Positions 24,447 through 35,300 of a stretch of 64,000 nt of DNA are shown here, piece after piece. The DNA lies in NCBI GenBank assembly GCA_013420905.1, contig JAAXNY010000004.1:3720001-3784000 (forward strand), given 5' to 3'. The notes beneath the pieces are model-generated. The model was not told where the DNA came from. It saw nothing but the letters and a program-made list of their open reading frames with translations, and searched no databases. This DNA comes from Collybia mongolica. Lineage: Eukaryota > Basidiomycota > Agaricomycetes > Agaricales > Clitocybaceae. Positions within the stretch are counted from its first letter, which is position 1. Each line of letters begins with the position of its first letter. Made by a program: the position numbers and the translations under genes.

Positions 24447-25399
24447 GCGGGTGACTTCGTCACGATATATCCTAGGTGAGATGCCTATCGTTTATCGTAA
24501 CCTTCACAAGTGGCAATGAAATGTGATTCCGGTGAAATTCAACGACTCGGAGCAGTCGCTGTTAAATCACGGTTTGGACGTCAGGCTGTCGTCAGTCAAT
24601 AGGAGTGGAAAAAGAGAACGCGTGTCCTTTACATAAAGATCTCAACTTCAAATTCTGAAAAACCTCTTCCTCACGAATTCTCATGATCACCGTTATCTAC
24701 ACCAAGTATGAACGCATTTCCTACCCTTTGTACGATGGCAAGTTACAGCGTAAAAGCCCATGAGCTTACGACTGCGATTTTCCCGAAACGGAGACTCAGA
24801 GTGTATGGCAGTCGCTTGGTTAAAGTTGGTCAAGACGATGACAGCAAAGTCTCCAAGGATTCTTGCGACTCATTTGGATTCCTAGTGCGGTATCGCCAGA
24901 GGATCAAAGCATGTTAGTTACAAAACAATTATTCATTGCTATCCTGGAGCCCTGTACAACAGAGGGTGGATGAGATTAGCAATGGGAAGCAATAAAATTA
25001 AGGGCTTGCCGCTGGCTCTGACATGAGTGGCAATTATTATTATTGTCAGCAATCCTATATTACTCTTTGCGAAGCACGGCTGCCACGCCCATCATGTGCT
25101 TATTCATCTCTATGCTAGGTCGTGTGAGATGGGAGGGGGGATGATCGTATCAAACGCCAAACGTACGACACATGCATGTAGTACGGAAGCCCTCTATTAC
25201 TAGATGAGACCATGCTGATATTTCTTGCATAGGCGCGTTCGTGACCGACATCCATCCTGTAAACTGGCTTTCCTCAATAACAACCTTGCACCATTTCAAG
25301 TTGTAAGCAATTATCAATAAAAACCATTTAACTTATCGCTATTTGATACATAAGAACCATCGGACAAGTTTTGATCTCGGTAAAACAAAATGCCGGAGG
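24447..25399. other. Intergenic, no supported gene
   Basis: One plus frame of 69 residues (24708-24917, MNAFPTLCTMASYSVKAHE) lacks motifs. The remainder is AT-rich and frameless. The left part adjoins the target duplication of retrotransposon copy 1 and was continuous with sequence left of 18172 before that insertion. Confidence 0.4.
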
Positions 25400-26766
25400 T
25401 CATGCTACCAGAGATGTGCGTCGTCCATTGCGGTACGCGTGGTAGTCGCGTCGTAGGGCGGCACGCCGAGCTTTCCCTTCTGCCCATTGGGTTTTAAAGG
25501 TTTCACTTTTTGCGTGTTCAGCCGTCCTGATCCGCTGGGCCTCGGCGTGGGCTTCCGTGATCTTCGAATGCAGGTAACGAACCCGAATTCGGTCGAACAG
25601 TGCCTGTGGGCTTTTAGGTTTGGTTCTTGGAAGGGAAACCGGAGGAGAACACACATTGAATCTGACATCAAGGTCTAGGAACTTTGATTCATATTCTTGG
25701 AGTTTGTCCACCGACCTTTTTATTAGCTTTGATGTCGTCCGATGGGTTCGAACATGATTTTCAAATTTACAAAATTTGTGGATAGTCCTGTGAGCGGGCC
25801 CGTACGTCAGATAGGTTGATCGATTCCATGATAGTGAATATCCGAACCTCTGAAGAGAAGCTAGCCTCTCGTTATATTTTAGATGGGACGTTTGCGATCC
25901 TGTCCGCCATTGGTCTTCGCTAAATCGGGACCGTCGGGTCAAAGAAGCTTTGACAGCCAGTAGGGAAACTTTGATGCGATCGCACGCATCGACGTTGGAG
26001 TGGACGTCAAAGAGGTTATTCGCGATGGTGAATGCCTACTGAATTGATGAGTAACGTAACATGGTAGAACGGGCAGACCTGCCAAGGACAAACTATCCAC
26101 GCAGGTCAAGGCTATATCCACAAAGTGCAGGTTAGACGTGAGAACGTCGGCGTCTGGCGGCCCAGCTAGCGGTGGTGAGGTGAAATACAAGGAAGAAAGT
26201 GTCCGAGACGGGCCGCCGATGCCCCGTACACTACCACCTGTACTCGCACTACGTAGCATCTCTACGGTCCTCGGCATCGGTTGTGGGGGTGGTGTCGTAG
26301 CACTGGGCAGAGGCTCAGTGATCCTCATGGGGCCTACATAGCTTAAGACCTGATTATGGATCCCATGAGGTACTGGTGAGGTGGTAGCTTCGTATACATC
26401 GTGGTTAATTTCTTCAAGTTTGCCACCCTCCACGCGGCGATAGCCTCCGAGTTCATCCTGTTGCCACCCACCCTCGATGGTGTAGCCTTGGATAGCCCTG
26501 CGAGTAGGCTGTGGCGTGCTTGTCCTTGTATATGGTGAACCCCAGTGGCCGGATGACGCACCGGCTTCTGAGAACCCCGTATTGCGCAGACCGAGGGGGT
26601 TGTTTCTGCTGTATTGGATGTACGTCGTTTGATTTTGCTGTGGAGGGACTTGTGACGAATCGATATGAATTTCGGCGTTAGGTTCGTAAGGTTGAATAGT
26701 CGTTCCTATATTGTGAAGTGCCAGTGGCGTCGTAGCAATAGATGATAAGCCGTATCTTGAAGTCAT
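25400..26766 (-). CDS. Unknown basic/disordered protein
   Basis: Two exons are visible. The first starts at the ATG 26766 (MTSRYGLSSIATTPLALHN) and is Ser/Thr/Pro-rich with VEGGKLEEINHDVYEATTSPVP and a last ordered stretch NLHFVDIALTCVDSLSLA. The second reads AFTIANNLFDVHSNVDACDRI and then a very basic helical region (KLIKRSVDKLQEYESKFLD, KITEAHAEAQRIRTAEHA) ending RRDYHAYRNGRRTSLVA. The junction lies near 26030-26090. The acceptor TAG before GCATTC is clear, but no standard GT donor gives the right phase without a very short intron, so a GC donor or another donor is needed. No family was recognised. The gene is co-oriented with the F-BAR gene and lies about 0.8 kb downstream of it. Confidence 0.6.
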
Positions 26767-27525
26767 CTTTGATTGGCGTGTATGAAAATAGAGAGTAACC
26801 CGGTATGAAAGGAAGAAAATAAGCAGCTGTGTCCACGTCAGCAACCAATATAAGTTAAAGTAGGCAACCAAAGCCACAAGCCACTTTACCAACGCGCATC
26901 TTGCGCGTAAACCTAAGAAGAGAGTGTCCTCAGTTTCCTTTGTCGCAAAGGAAGAAGAAAGAAGGTCACCATGGCCTGTGGGGGATGGAGAAACGCGTCT
27001 GAGCGATTGTCAAGTGGATCCATCAACAACAGTTCCTCGAAACAAGGCACCCTTAACTCGGTTAACAACCACCCTTAAACCAAACAAGGTCATCTTCGAA
27101 TCCCTTGACGCAATTCTGATGTCCAATTTGACAGCATATGGTTGAATTATCAGTATAACAAAAATTCCCCTCCAGCAGTAAGCGGTATGATAGGTACATC
27201 TCTGTAGGATAAACCTACATACATGAGTTATTGAAGTCAAATTACATGCATAAAAAGTAATACATTCCCTGGTCTTCGTATCACCAGCTGAAAATTACCT
27301 GAAAAGAATTGAGTGACTAGAAGGTGATCAAGGAGGGAGGAAGAAGGATGCGTGAGGGTACAAAAAGGTCCTAAAATCCTCGTGTCCTCCGAGAAGTAAG
27401 ACTTCAACGGATGACTCGTTTTCGTATTGTAAGTTGACCGAAAGGCATATTGTAGCAACAGCGATCACTGCAGAATAAATGAGAAAAGATGTTGTCAGTA
27501 AGGCCGGGGAAATTCACTTACCAGT
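26767..27525. other. Intergenic between two minus-strand genes
   Basis: This contains the 5' leader of the unknown gene and the 3' flank of the F-BAR gene. Short frames exist on both strands (26924-27145 plus; 27237-27458 minus) without motifs. Confidence 0.4.
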
Positions 27526-29356
27526 CTAAAATAAACAAACAAAATTACTTGGGAATACATGTCTTCCTTCTTCTCTTCTAGCCTCATCCAGCAACTCCCC
27601 ACTCCACCAGCCATCATCTGGAGTATCTGTGACAGCGATGACATCTCCGGCCTGAAAATCAAACTCCTCATCAATAGTTGCTGTGTAATCGTACAGGGCT
27701 TTTACTGGAATACCGATAAGTATCCGTAGGGGAAAAACTCTATCAAATAGAAGCGCATACCGTAAAATAGGATGCCACCGGTGTCCTCTGTTGGGGGAGG
27801 CGGCGAGGGAGGAGTCGGCATAGGCGGATGTTCTGTGGGGCGCGTAGCAGGGGTAGGCAGCGGGCCCGACTTACGACGACCTGACGGTGAGCGATGAGGA
27901 GGAGGGATATGGGGCGATGGAGGTGATGGAGGCAGAGTGTTAGGGGGGCCTAATACGGGCGGATGAAACCTGGGCGGGTTGGTATCTATGGTTTGCAGAC
28001 GATCAGGTTGCTGGAGAGATGGTGGCGGGGAGTGGTTGCTGCTCTGGTTGTTGTCATGATTAGTCTGCGTCCATGCTTGGCCGTTGGTTGTTAAAGCGTG
28101 TGGCGACGATGGGTTATGGTGTCCATTGAGTTGTGGTGCGACGGAGTCCAGCGGATCAACAACCTCTGGTTGGTCGGGGATAAGGGTAGATGGTTGTGGT
28201 CGACGCGATACGCGCTGAAATTGCGCAGGCCGTGTGACAGGAGTGGAAAGAGCTGGCATCTCCTGACCATTGAAAGGCACAAAGACTGGTGGACCTACGA
28301 TCACGTCTCCTGTGCCATAGTCGACAACGAAATGTTCAACATCTATTATAGCTTCTAAATTGTCGAGGACCGTTCGCATCCTTTCGCAAGACTAGATGAA
28401 ATGTAAGTCAGAGAAATGAGGATAGGGTGTGTTATTTACCTCGTCATCGGCGACGCATAGTATTGATACAGCGTTGGCGTATGTCCAGAGAATATCCTTC
28501 ATGAAATCCACCCGTTCCTCCTCCAGATCTTGGCAGGAATCACAAAATTCTTTCCATTCCATCTCCCAGCCTGGCAATATCTCCATCAGTGTTCGACTGA
28601 AATTCACAAAGTCCTTCTCATTAGCTGCAACTGTCTGCTGCGCCCTCTTCAACTTGAGCTGAAGCCGCTCCAAATCCTTCCCTTGTGAAAAGCTGATTTG
28701 CTGTGTATAGGAAGTAATGCGGGAACAATCTCCTTCATATTTCTCTCGGGCTTTGGCAACGAATGATTCATGAGACTGCTTGACTTTGAATCTTTTCTCG
28801 ACCGCTGCCTGAACATTGCGGTGGTGGTTGACCTGTTTAGCATGCTGACGAGATGTGGGACTCTCAAGTTCAGATCGGATGCGAGCAGCAAGCTCCATAT
28901 GCTGCGCCGCCTGGCTCTCGGTTTCGCGACGGAGGGTATCAAGGGAGCGGCGCAGGTCACTGATCATCAGAAGCCAATGAGCTGGATCGAAGTCTTATGG
29001 CAAGTTACACACCCTGTCTCATCACTGCCCAACGTAGACTTGGCTAGAGTCGCTAGGCGTGTAGCGTACTGATCCTCAATAGCGGCTCTGATCACTGGGA
29101 AATAAGACCGAACGTCCAGTTTTGACCCAAGATCGTCCACATACCGCTCGTTCCAAAAACTTTTCAGTTCGTCAGTCGTCTTCGTCGCCCCCCGCATCCG
29201 TGAAAGCAAGATATTGACACCGTCATCTCCGGGTCCCCAGAATGAATTGCAGAAATCAGTAGAGCGATTGCTGCCGTATTGATCTTCGACAGGCGACCGT
29301 GCGTCGCCATATCTAGAAAGTGAGTCAGACGTGTGGTGCTGGGCTAGAGCAGCCAT
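27526..29356 (-). CDS. F-BAR and SH3 domain protein, Cdc15/Imp2/Hof1-like
   Basis: This is a membrane-curving scaffold of the fungal cytokinesis family (Cdc15, Imp2 and Hof1 act at the contractile ring and septum). From the ATG at 29356: the F-BAR start FCNSFWGPGDDGVNILLSRM, ATKTTDELKSFWNERYVDD, YATRLATLAKSTLGSDETG and a long coiled-coil F-BAR body (RRSLDTLRRETESQAAQHM, VAKAREKYEGDCSRITSYT, ILPGWEMEWKEFCDSCQDLE). A Pro-rich disordered linker follows (about 27780-28270). The C-terminal SH3 domain has ALYDYTATIDEEFDF, AGDVIAVTDTPDDGWWSGEL and HVFPSNFV, and the stop TAG is at 27526-27528. Introns seen include one after DETG, one between ADDE and SCERM and one just before the SH3 strand VKALYDY. 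The upstream in-frame Met codons are taken as 5' UTR because the F-BAR starts soon after 29356. Confidence 0.88.
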
Positions 29357-30706
29357 CTTGCGTGTGTCCTGAGCAAAGATGTCGTAGTTAGAGAGAAAGT
29401 CAGGAAAGATGGCTGTGTGAATGACTGGTGGTGACAGATATTGATGATGATGTACGACCGTGCGGTATATGGACAGATAACCGGTCCAAACATTTAAACG
29501 CTCAGTAAACTCATTTGGGAAAACATCCGAACCTGAGTGCAGGACCGCCCTCAGAACTACCCTTCTTCGAGCCGTACTCCAGATTCCAGCGTTAGAAGAT
29601 GACTGCACTAAACATATTGTAACACTAGTACTTATAAGGAGCCTAAAAGATAATTATTTGATAATAGTCACAATCATCACCAATTCATTATTTGAACCCT
29701 TTCTCACATCACGTCGTCTTCGACTTCATTTTCTCGAAACCGGAATATGCGACCAATCGGGCCAGCGAAAGGAGCGATGGGGCTGTGGCAGCGACAGCAA
29801 AAGGCTTGATCGACCGAAAATCACTCGGCGAATCCAATGGTTTCTGCACATGGCATTGATTTCACCCGCACAGCCCGTTGCGAACCTATGCCATCACCTA
29901 TGGCGGCTGAGGCATGAGGTCTGAGGAGCCATGCGCGATCAACCCCACTGTCTAATACCTTTCCGGATGGAACCCCACATTGACGGCAACCGGTGGATTT
30001 TTGTGTCCGCTGTTCAAAGCACCATCGAGAACAGCGAGCCTAGCACGGCTCGGAACCTGAGAAAGTCAGAAGCTTGAGCTCCTAAACGTACCCGAAGCCG
30101 TCTATTCTTAAGCAGAACACGACGGGGGATGTTTTTACCAGGCTCCCGGATGTATATTTATCCATGCCGAATCCACTTGGAATCTCCATGGCATAGATGT
30201 TCAGAACGTTTCTGTGGTCAAAGACTGACATGTTCCATCACATCAGGGAGCATGTGCGACGCTAGAAGGTCCCGTTCCTGCATCAATTCTGGAACTACTT
30301 GACTCTACTTCTGTTCTATCGAAAACTTCACCATTCGAGGGGGTTACTTTTTCTGCAACCAAACAACAAGGTGCTGATAGTCGCAGGCGTATTCATCGCT
30401 ACCCTTCAGGACGTCCCCTATGTTAGCGTCGATATCAACTGATCTGAAACCCGTTCGACTCTTTCAGAATACGTTTACAGAGCCATACCGAGTTCCTATG
30501 GTTCAGACCGATGTTTTCTGAGGTCCTTTAGGGCGAGTACTGCAACAGATGCGCTGAAGATGTAGGTATTTTGAATACTAGACATGAATTGTATACGTCA
30601 TAATTTCAGTACACAACATGACCTTTGTTAGTATTTTTTTGCACGGTCGGATTCTTGAGGGGTTTTCAATATTTGGATCGTTAGATAGTATGCGCAGGCC
30701 TTACAG
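29357..30706. other. Intergenic; possible remnant, no supported gene
   Basis: The left part is the upstream region of the F-BAR gene. Near 30200-30400 the plus strand reads a protein-like segment (EGPVPASILELLDSTSVLS, SPFEGVTFSATKQQG) interrupted by stops. It may be a decayed gene or transposon piece, but I could not name it. Confidence 0.35.
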
Positions 30707-30711
30707 ATTGA

Positions 30712-31031
30712 TGTGAGGGTCAGGTCTTCGGACCACAGTCTCTTGTCTCCTATGGACTCTTTAGTACATATCACGGACTATTATTATGATTATTGCCTCA
30801 CTTACTTACCTATGGTCTCTCGTACTTACGGACTCCCTTCGACTTAGTCAAACGGACTCTGATTATTTACATCGGATAGTTCCGGCCATATATGGTGGCC
30901 GGTTAGCAGTTTGTAGGACTTCGTGGAATCAACGCCAGTTTCGGGTCCTCGTTCGCTCGAAAACCTCTCGCTCACTCGCATTCTCTCGTAATTCTCGTCT
31001 AACGGCCTTGGACCGTGCCTTGCCCGTTACA
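30712..31031 (+). repeat. 5' LTR of copy 2
   Basis: 320 bp, TGTGAGGG...GTTACA. A TATA element (CATATATGG, 30887-30894) sits inside an inverted repeat CCGGCCA/TGGCCGG. About 30-35 bp further on is GTGGAATCAA (30923-30932), the predicted transcript start and self-primer. Confidence 0.95.
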
Positions 31032-31043
31032 GTTTGATTCCAC
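30923..31043 (+). promoter_or_regulatory. Predicted self-primer and primer-binding pair, copy 2
   Basis: GTGGAATCAA in the LTR (30923-30932) is the exact reverse complement of TTGATTCCAC (31034-31043), which starts 3 nt inside the element. The distance from 30923 to the LTR end is 109 nt, a reasonable R-U5 length. The third base of the LTR side and its partner are both changed relative to copy 1. Confidence 0.7.
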
Positions 31044-31120
31044 CACCAAAAAACAAAAAACCTCGTAGCTATTTTTACTTGCTTCTTTAATTTTCTCCTT
31101 CGGGACATCTTCTACTGACG

Positions 31121-32305
31121 ATGTCGAACAACATGCAACACGATTGGGAATCGCCGCAGTTGGATGCCTCTCAGGGATCCAACCCTGCGCCAGGGCAGCC
31201 AGATCCGTCAGATCAGCCCCATCAGCAGCCTCCCACAGCTGCACCAACCTGGACTGACTTCGGCAACCTTGTCAATCAGTTTCACAGCCTCACTGACGTC
31301 GTGAGAGAGAGCCAGCAAACAATTGTTCAAACGTCGCACGTGCTCACTGAACTCATGACCAGGATTACCGCCATTCCTGTCCAACAATCAGCGCCAACTC
31401 CTGCACCAGACCCAGCACCACAACCCAGCAACGACCCCATCGATCCGCTTAACCCACGGGGTGCGGCTCGCTTTCGAGAGCCAAAGCCGTTCAAGGGCAA
31501 GCCCGATGATGTCGCAGCGTTCCTTTTAGACATTGCAGACGCAATCAGGTTGTCGCGAGGTGCGCTACCAACGAATCAAGACAAATGCATCTACATGGCT
31601 TCCTTCTTCGACGAAGGAATAGCCAAACAATGGTATATTTCTGTCCGCCTCACTCAAGCTGACCTTCTTTCAAATTTTGAAGGTTTTTGCGAAGCGTTCC
31701 AACAACACTTCGGCAACCCAAACGTCGCCACTTCCGCCAAGAACAAGATTGATGCCCTCCAGCAGACGGGTTCCGTTGCGGCGTACGCTGCGCGGTACTT
31801 CGAACTTCTCGTTCATGTCGACTGGAGCGAGCAAACCAAAATCGACACGTTCTACAGACGGCTGAAACCCGCCGTGAAGGACATCATTTCCTACACCGCC
31901 GCCAATGCTCGCCCACGTACATTCAAGAAATATGTTGATTTCGCCATTGACATCGACAACTGTGTGCATGAACGCGAAGTCGAGCGCCGCCTCGAAGCAA
32001 AATCATCATCTTCCAACAAAAACACCTCCGCCCCTCGTTCCAACACCACTCCCAACTACTCTGCTCCCTCTACATCATTGCCGTCGCCCGCATTACCTGC
32101 TGGTGTGCCCATGGAGATCGACGCGACGAAAACCGTTAAACCTCGCGGCAAATTAACACCCGAGGAACGACAACGCCGTCGTGACCAGAATCTTTGCCTG
32201 TACTGCGGCGGGGCCAACCACAAGGCTACGGATTGCCCCAACATGCCGGAGGCGGCGAAGAAACGGTTCGCAAGCACCAAGACTTCTCCCTCGGGAAAAG
32301 TCTAA
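31121..32305 (+). CDS. gag: Gag polyprotein of retrotransposon copy 2
   Basis: This is the structural protein of 394 residues that forms the virus-like particle and packages element RNA. The N-terminus MSNNMQHDWESPQLDASQG is followed by a Pro/Ala linker. The capsid-like region (about residues 110-280: RFREPKPFKGKPDDVAAFL, IAKQWYISVRLTQADLLSN, FEAFQQHFG-like CEAFQQHFGNP) resembles retrotransposon Gag of the Ty3/gypsy type. A zinc knuckle CX2CX4HX4C (CLYCGGANHKATDC) lies near residue 370. It ends at TAA 32303-32305, 112 nt into the overlapping pol frame. Confidence 0.93.
   Translation: MSNNMQHDWESPQLDASQGSNPAPGQPDPSDQPHQQPPTAAPTWTDFGNLVNQFHSLTDVVRESQQTIVQTSHVLTELMTRITAIPVQQSAPTPAPDPAPQPSNDPIDPLNPRGAARFREPKPFKGKPDDVAAFLLDIADAIRLSRGALPTNQDKCIYMASFFDEGIAKQWYISVRLTQADLLSNFEGFCEAFQQHFGNPNVATSAKNKIDALQQTGSVAAYAARYFELLVHVDWSEQTKIDTFYRRLKPAVKDIISYTAANARPRTFKKYVDFAIDIDNCVHEREVERRLEAKSSSSNKNTSAPRSNTTPNYSAPSTSLPSPALPAGVPMEIDATKTVKPRGKLTPEERQRRRDQNLCLYCGGANHKATDCPNMPEAAKKRFASTKTSPSGKV
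32293..32299 (+). promoter_or_regulatory. gag-pol -1 slip site GGGAAAA, copy 2
   Basis: In the gag frame the bases read TC G GGA AAA GTC TAA, so an X XXY YYZ heptamer lies one codon before the gag stop. Slipping back one base gives GGG AAA AGT CTA ACT, which is the pol frame reading GKSLTGSSN. A stem GTCCCT/AGGGAC (32320-32325 with 32343-32348) lies downstream, but at 20 nt it is farther than usual. Confidence 0.6.
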
Positions 32306-35300
32306 CTGGAAGTTCCAACGTCCCTGGGCTTTCGGTTGATGAAGGGACACATCCTTCTGCTCTTCGAGAGCCAGAGCCCCGATTCGTCCGTACTACGGAT
32401 GGATCATATATACCCTCTCGTCTCAATGTTCCTACTTATATTTTCTCTTCTACCTCTCGTTTCGTTGCTAATCATTTCTTTATTTCTGTTCAACTTTGTT
32501 TCCCTAAAAGGGCTCCCATTTCGACGTACGCCATGGTTGACTGTGGCGCTACTAATTCTTGTATTTCCGAGCGCTTTGCGTCTCGTCATAACCTCCCTCG
32601 GCGTCTCAAGGACGTACCTGTTCCCATTATGGCGGTCGATGACCGGCCTATTGCATCTGGATTGATCACCCAAGATGTTTTCGCTAACATGTCTGTAGGC
32701 TCCCACTCAGAAACTCGGGCCCTCGCTGTTGTCGCAGTCAGCTACCCAGTAATTTTGGGTCTCGACTGGCTTCAGGACCACAATCCCAGTATCAATTGGG
32801 CTGAGTCTCATCTCACGCTCAACTGCTGTGGACTCACTCCGGCCAACCCCACCAAGGTGTACGCCAAGGGCTTCGGTCCTTCGCTACAGCCTGCCTTGTC
32901 TGCGCTACGCTCGATGTCGGCTGTTGGTTTAGGCTTCGGTCTATCTAACCCGATCCTCTCGCCCTCTCACCTTGTACCACCAACCTCCCCACCACCACCC
33001 TCCTCTTCACAGGAACCCCCTGAACCTCCCTCGAAACCTCGTACCTCTTTTCTCTCTGCTTTCGTCGGGATAAATGGCTTCGGTCGCTCTACCCCCTCGC
33101 CTCTTGACCCCTCGTCTAATCCTCGTGACCCTCCCGAGATGCCAAATGTCAAGGTGGTCAGCCCCAAAAAATTTACTCGCCTTGCGAAAGGCGAGGAGGT
33201 GTGTTATCTCCGTTTTCATGATTCCTCATCTCCCACTTTCATCAACTCGTTTGGCACTAACCCCCCTCCTCCTGAACCTGATGGGTCATCTGCACCTACT
33301 ATGGATAGCCAGACTGACCCGGAGGAGGATTTTCGCAAATTTGTTCCAGGTAAATATTGGCCTTGGGCTGATACGGTGTTCAACCCCCTGGAGTTCGACA
33401 AACTCCCTGAGCACCGACCCTTTGACATCGACATCGAGCTCGAAGAAGGGAAATCACCACCTTTTGGCCCTATCTATCGCCTCACACCAGCCGAACGCGA
33501 AGCCGTAGCTGAGTATGTCAACTCAAACCTCAAGCGCGGTCACATTCGTCGTTCCACCTCCTCGGCTGGTGCCCCGGTACTTTTCATTCGGAAGAAAACC
33601 GGCAACATTCGACTTTGTGTCGACTTCCGTGGCTTAAATGCCATCACACGAAAAAATCGGTATCCTCTCCCTCTCGTTAATGACCTTCTCGATCGTGTTC
33701 AAGGCTGTAAAGTCTTCACAGTCATTGACTTGAAGTCGGCCTATAGTCACCTGCGCATTCGCGAAGGTGATGAGTGGAAAACTGCATTTCGCACCCATCT
33801 CGGCCTTTTCGAACATCTTGTTGTTCCGTATGGTCTTACTAATGCCCCAGCGGCATGGCAATCTTTCATTCAGGATGTCCTTCGGGACTTATTGGACATT
33901 GTTTGTGTTGTTTATCTCGATGACATTCTCATTTTCTCCAAAACTCAGGAGGAGCATGATCGGCATGTTGGATTGGTTCTCGATCGACTCCGTGACGCTC
34001 AGCTCTGTGCTAATGTGACCAAGTGCGAATTTGACCGCACTGAGGTTGAATATTTGGGCTACATCATCAGTGCTGACGGCATTAAGATGAACCCCAAAAA
34101 GCTTGAAACCATTACGGAATGGCCAGAGCCCACAAAGGTTAAGGAATTACAGTCTTTTCTTGGTTTTACCAATTTTTATCGTCGTTTTATCGACGGATAC
34201 TCTCGTTTAACTCTTCCGCTTACTGAACTTACCAAAAAATCTTCCACCTGGGATTTTTCAGGTGCAGCTCGAGATGCTTTCAATGCGTTGAAAGCTGAAT
34301 TCACCAAATCTCCGGTTCTCGCCCACTTTGACCCACACCAACCTTGCACCCTCGCCACGGACGCTTCAGATTTCGCCATCTCGGGTGTTCTTCAACAACC
34401 TGACAGTGACGGATATCTACATCTGGTTGCTTTTTACTCCAGAAAACTGTCACCAAGCGAAATCAACTACGATGTCCACGACAAAGAGCTCCTTGCTGTC
34501 GTTGATTCATTTCGTGACATGCGTGCTTGGGTTCTTGGCTCTCCGGTACCAATTTCGGTCATTTGTGACCACAAAAATCTTGAGTATTTCATGTCTTCTC
34601 AAATTCTCAACCGTCGTCAAGCACGATGGGCTATGTTTCTTTCTGATTTTGATTTTCGTCTCACATGGGGTCCGGGTCATGACAATGTCGCTGATGCTCC
34701 ATCGCGACGCCCGGATTTCATCCCTCAAAAGGGGGATGAGCACCTTGAAGCTCAACGTCAAGTACTACTGACCAAGTCTCACACCGAGCATCTTATCCCC
34801 TCAGATCCTTCTTCTTCGGCACCTATCCCTTCCATCAGCACCCTCACTACTCTCTCAATCGACAACTCGCACCTGCTAGACCGCTTCAAGAATGCCTTTC
34901 AGGAAGACACGGAATGGCGTAAAGCGATCGTCAGAGGTGACTCGGACTTCAAGATCGAAGGAGGCCTTGTGTTTCACGCAGGTCGACTTTATGTCCCACC
35001 GTCACTTCGAGCAGATGTCCTTGCGATCCGACATGATTCCGTCATTGGGGGTCATCCAGGTCGTAACCGCACCCTCAGCTCAGTCGCGCGTGATTATTCA
35101 TGGCCCGGCATGAACACTTACATCCGGCGCTACGTTGAAGCATGTGAGACGTGCCCCCGAATCAAAACTCCTCGTCACAAACCCTTCGGTCTTCTCCAAC
35201 CTCTCGACATTCCTTCTCGTCCCTGGCAATCCATTTCCATGGATTTCATAGTCAAACTCCCCGTTTCACATGGATATGACTCCATTTGGGTTGTTTGCGA

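Noticed and set aside
24708..24917. 69-residue plus-strand ORF as a gene
   Set aside because: No motif, no splice-linked exons, length expected by chance.
26767..26892. Hydrophobic leader (MVKWLVALVAYFNLYWLLTW) as a signal anchor for the unknown gene
   Set aside because: It is directly upstream of a better ATG, its A/T-rich sequence looks like a leader, and the rest of the protein has no secreted or membrane character.
27095..27110. TTCGAATCCC as a tRNA T-arm
   Set aside because: No matching acceptor, D or anticodon arms around it.
32194..32298. Independent start of the pol ORF at 32194
   Set aside because: The frame is open there only because it overlaps gag; the peptide before 32299 is an off-frame reading of the gag zinc knuckle region. 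Entry by -1 frameshift explains the layout better.
32320..32348. Stem GTCCCT/AGGGAC as the frameshift-stimulating structure
   Set aside because: It starts 20 nt after the slip site, against the usual 5-9 nt, and is only 6 bp with a 17-nt loop.
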